DNA from: Pseudomonadota bacterium
GTDB lineage: Bacteria; Pseudomonadota; Alphaproteobacteria; Azospirillales; Azospirillaceae
Length of the DNA stretch: 8,008 nucleotides
Direction of reading: 5' to 3'
NCBI GenBank assembly: GCA_023412175.1
Contig: JAEYOB010000164.1
Span: forward strand, 1 to 8,008
Shown here piece after piece: positions 6,214 to 8,008 of this stretch. The notes beneath the pieces were generated by a model. The model worked only from the letters and a program-made list of their open reading frames with translations, made no database searches and was not told the DNA's origin. The position numbers and the translations under genes were made by a program. The stretch's first letter is position 1, and every line of letters starts with the position of its first letter.

Positions 6214-7680
6214 TCAGGTGGCGGCGCTCTGCTCGAAGGCGAGCGGTCCCTTTCGGACCCGAATGCGGCCCACGCCCGGCCGCTTGGCGATTGCCCGCAT
6301 GAGGGCGGCGAGCGGCGACGGGACGTCGCCGCGCGTGACGCTCTTGCGGTTCGCCCGGTACTTCTCGACGGTGACGCGGCTGTTGAAGAGTTCGAGCAGC
6401 AGGTCCTCGTCCGACGCGAAGGGCCCGTTCTTCCTGCGGAACTCCGGCACCATCTCCTCGTCGAAGACCGCCGTGGCGTCGATCCGGTCGGTGTCGCCGA
6501 CCACGCGGTCGAGGATGTTCTGGTCGATGGCGCCCGGCGGCCGGCCGTAATGGCCGCGCATGTAGAGGCGCAGCTCCTCCGGCACCGTGTGGTAGCGCTT
6601 GCCCTCCAGCACGTTGAAGGTCGCCTGCACGGCGACGAGCTGCGAGAAGGGCGTGACCATCACCGGGAAGCCCATCTCCTCGCGGACGCGGCCGGTCTCC
6701 TCCAGCACCGCCGGCAGCTTGTCCAGCAGCTTCAGCCCGGTGAGCTGGCTGACCAGATGGGACATCATGCCGCCGGGGATCTGGTGGTGCGCGAAGGCAC
6801 GGAAGTCCTCCTCGCTGTGGGTGACGGTGCGGCCGAACGGCTTGCCTTCCTGGTAGGCGACCCAGAGGAAGTGGTCATCGACCCGTTCCAGCGCGGCGGC
6901 GTCGAGCGTCGTCTGCCGTCCCGCCTCGGCGGCGAGCGGCAAGAGGTCGAGCGTCGCCGGGATCGACTCGCCGTAGGCCACCGGGCGCGAGGCGGTGTAG
7001 AGGCCGTCCACCCCGGCGGCGAGCGCCTCGCGGTAGCACAGGCGGGACAGGCCGGTCGCGTCGTGCCCGGAGAATTCGAGCCGCGTGTCGGGAAGCTTGC
7101 GGCGCAGCTCCCCGAGGATCTGGCGGGCGGTTTCCGGCGTCAGCAGTCCGCTGGCGTCGCCGAACAGGATCCCGTCGGCCCCGCAGGCCATGAACTCCCG
7201 GCTCTTCTCGACGAAATGGGCCGGCGTGTGCACCGGGCTGATGGCGTAGGTGACGTAACCCAGCACCTTGATGCCCAGCCGCTTGGCGCAGCGGACGAGA
7301 AACTCCACGTTGCGCACGTCGTTCAGCGCATCGAAGATCATGATCCAGTCGACGCCGATGCGCTTCAGCGTCTGCATGTACAGCTCGACGACGTCGTTGG
7401 AGTAGCGCTGCCAGCCGAAAAGGTTCCGGCCGCGCACCAGGACGATGGTCTCGGTCTTCCGGATGCGCTCGCGCAGCAGGTGCAGGCGCTCCCAGGGATC
7501 CTCATGAAGGTAGACGATCGCCGTCTCGAAGGCGGAGCCGCTGATCAGGTTGATCCGGTCGAAGCCGCAATCGTCGATCAGGGGCGCCGCGTCGAACATC
7601 GACGCCGTTCGCATGCGGTTCGCCCAGACCGATTGCGGGCCGTCACGGAACGTCTCGTCGGTTACGGTGAGATGGGACAT
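6214..7680 (-). CDS. Pyruvate carboxylase/oxaloacetate decarboxylase-type carboxyltransferase, divergent active site
   Basis: This 488-aa protein should move the carboxyl group from carboxybiotin to an acceptor. It has an HMGL-like TIM barrel (about 1-250) and a PYC_OADA domain (about 270-470), without a fused biotin domain. Family motifs are clear: DETFRDGPQS (8-17, metal Asp13), EDPWERLHLLR (60-70), VRGRNLFGW (82-90), IFDALNDVRN (115-124), PGGMMSHLVSQL (302-313), VTPFSQLVAVQA (342-353) and GHYGRPP (376-382). Several normally invariant sites differ: the carboxylated lysine of IKD becomes Gly174 (ILFGDASGLL), the HxHD pair becomes Ser204-Gly-His206-Asp, and the GTSQP threonine becomes Glu238 (GESIP). 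The alignment is from memory. The gene starts 16 nt after the carrier gene, with GAGG 10 nt upstream. A role in ketone or keto-acid carboxylation is inferred. A decarboxylase or a non-carboxylating TIM-barrel enzyme is possible. Confidence 0.88.
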   Translation of the reverse strand: MSHLTVTDETFRDGPQSVWANRMRTASMFDAAPLIDDCGFDRINLISGSAFETAIVYLHEDPWERLHLLRERIRKTETIVLVRGRNLFGWQRYSNDVVELYMQTLKRIGVDWIMIFDALNDVRNVEFLVRCAKRLGIKVLGYVTYAISPVHTPAHFVEKSREFMACGADGILFGDASGLLTPETARQILGELRRKLPDTRLEFSGHDATGLSRLCYREALAAGVDGLYTASRPVAYGESIPATLDLLPLAAEAGRQTTLDAAALERVDDHFLWVAYQEGKPFGRTVTHSEEDFRAFAHHQIPGGMMSHLVSQLTGLKLLDKLPAVLEETGRVREEMGFPVMVTPFSQLVAVQATFNVLEGKRYHTVPEELRLYMRGHYGRPPGAIDQNILDRVVGDTDRIDATAVFDEEMVPEFRRKNGPFASDEDLLLELFNSRVTVEKYRANRKSVTRGDVPSPLAALMRAIAKRPGVGRIRVRKGPLAFEQSAAT

Positions 7681-7696
7681 GGGTGGCCATCCTCGC

Positions 7697-8008
7697 TCAG
7701 GCCGACGCGGGATCGGCGGGGCGGACGTACAGGAGCGTCTGGTCGAACTGGACCAGCTCCTCGTTCTCGGCGCAGATGTCCTTCACGACGCCCCGCATGC
7801 CGGCCTTGACGTTGTTCATCACCTTCATGACCTCGATGATGCCGATGACGGTGCCCTCATCGACCGTCGATCCGACCTCCACGAACGGTGCCGCACCCGG
7901 CGACGATGCCCGGTAGAAGATGCCGGCGATCGGGGCCTTCACCGCCGCTGTGCCGGCCGGCGCCGTTTCCGCCGCGGGCGCCTGGGGAGCGGCCGGGGCC
8001 TGGGGAGC
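7697..8008 (-). CDS. Biotin carboxyl carrier protein (AccB-like), N-terminus beyond the right edge
   Basis: This is the carrier that swings covalently bound biotin between the biotin carboxylase and the carboxyltransferase. The last 103 residues are visible; the frame stays open to the edge with no start seen. First comes an Ala/Pro linker (visible residues 1-22, containing APQAPA twice), then the biotinyl domain beginning VKAPIAGIFYRASSPGAAPF. The loop between FYR and EVG matches the 'thumb' of AccB from acetyl-CoA carboxylase. The biotinylation site is Lys62 (codon 7823-7825) in GIIEVMKVMNNV, a variant of EAMKMMN with Val on either side of Met-Lys. The domain ends ENEELVQFDQTLLYV. A GTG at 7940-7942 inside the open frame is only the internal Val that starts the domain, not a real start. 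The gene is followed after 16 nt by the carboxyltransferase. Confidence 0.92.
   Translation of the reverse strand, partial: APQAPAAPQAPAAETAPAGTAAVKAPIAGIFYRASSPGAAPFVEVGSTVDEGTVIGIIEVMKVMNNVKAGMRGVVKDICAENEELVQFDQTLLYVRPADPASA
7980..8008 (-). repeat. Direct repeat in the carrier-protein linker
   Basis: The 11-mer GCCTGGGGAGC (plus-strand reading) occurs at 7980-7990 and again at 7998-8008, offset by 18 nt, which is six codons. It encodes a repeated Ala/Pro/Gln unit of the flexible linker. It may continue beyond the window. Confidence 0.6.

Noticed and set aside
967..7809. Long plus-strand open frames, for example 967-2340, 3430-4749, 4973-6550 and 6550-7809
   Set aside because: They lie antisense to well-supported genes, have no recognisable domains, are rich in Arg/Gly/Ala/His as expected of mirror frames in high-GC DNA, and are explained by GC-ending codons on the opposite strand.
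1..8008. CRISPR array, tRNA, rRNA, insertion sequence or phage genes
   Set aside because: I saw no spaced repeats, RNA gene signatures, transposase motifs or terminal repeats. The window is nearly filled by one metabolic cluster.

Overview
This window is a high-GC stretch (about two thirds G+C by eye) carrying one compact, co-directional gene cluster on the minus strand. Codon choice is strongly GC-ending and the spacers are short with GGAGG-type ribosome sites. This fits a Proteobacterium, most likely an alphaproteobacterium (for example Azospirillum- or Rhizobiales-like), but no gene fixes the taxon.

In transcription order (right to left) the cluster is: the C-terminal part of a biotin carboxyl carrier protein (7697-8008, running off the right edge); a pyruvate carboxylase/oxaloacetate decarboxylase-type carboxyltransferase (6214-7680); a CaiB/BaiF (family III) CoA-transferase (4985-6199); a DUF35 zinc-ribbon/OB-fold protein (4587-4973); an SCP-x-type thiolase (3415-4557); an NAD-dependent extended SDR (2411-3382); a biotin carboxylase (976-2319); and a GntR/HutC-type regulator with a UTRA domain (119-880, possibly from 958). 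Gaps are 11-32 nt for most pairs. Larger ones precede the biotin carboxylase (91 nt) and the regulator (95 nt if its start is at 880). A strong ribosome site and ATG at 14-27 suggest that another minus-strand gene begins at the left edge.

The genes suggest a complete route. The SDR could oxidise a secondary alcohol to a ketone. The three-part biotin enzyme (BC, BCCP, CT) could carboxylate the ketone to a beta-keto acid, as pyruvate carboxylase does next to the pyruvate carbonyl. The CoA-transferase could make the beta-ketoacyl-CoA, and the thiolase with its DUF35 partner could cleave it, with the GntR protein sensing a substrate or intermediate. This is an inference from family chemistry and gene order.

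The most unusual protein is the carboxyltransferase. Its fold motifs are clear, but by recall-based alignment the usual carboxylated metal-ligand lysine, one of the two HxH histidines and the catalytic threonine are replaced by Gly174, Ser204 and Glu238. It is paired with an AccB-like carrier and an AccC-like biotin carboxylase, so the enzyme is a mosaic of the acetyl-CoA carboxylase and pyruvate carboxylase families.
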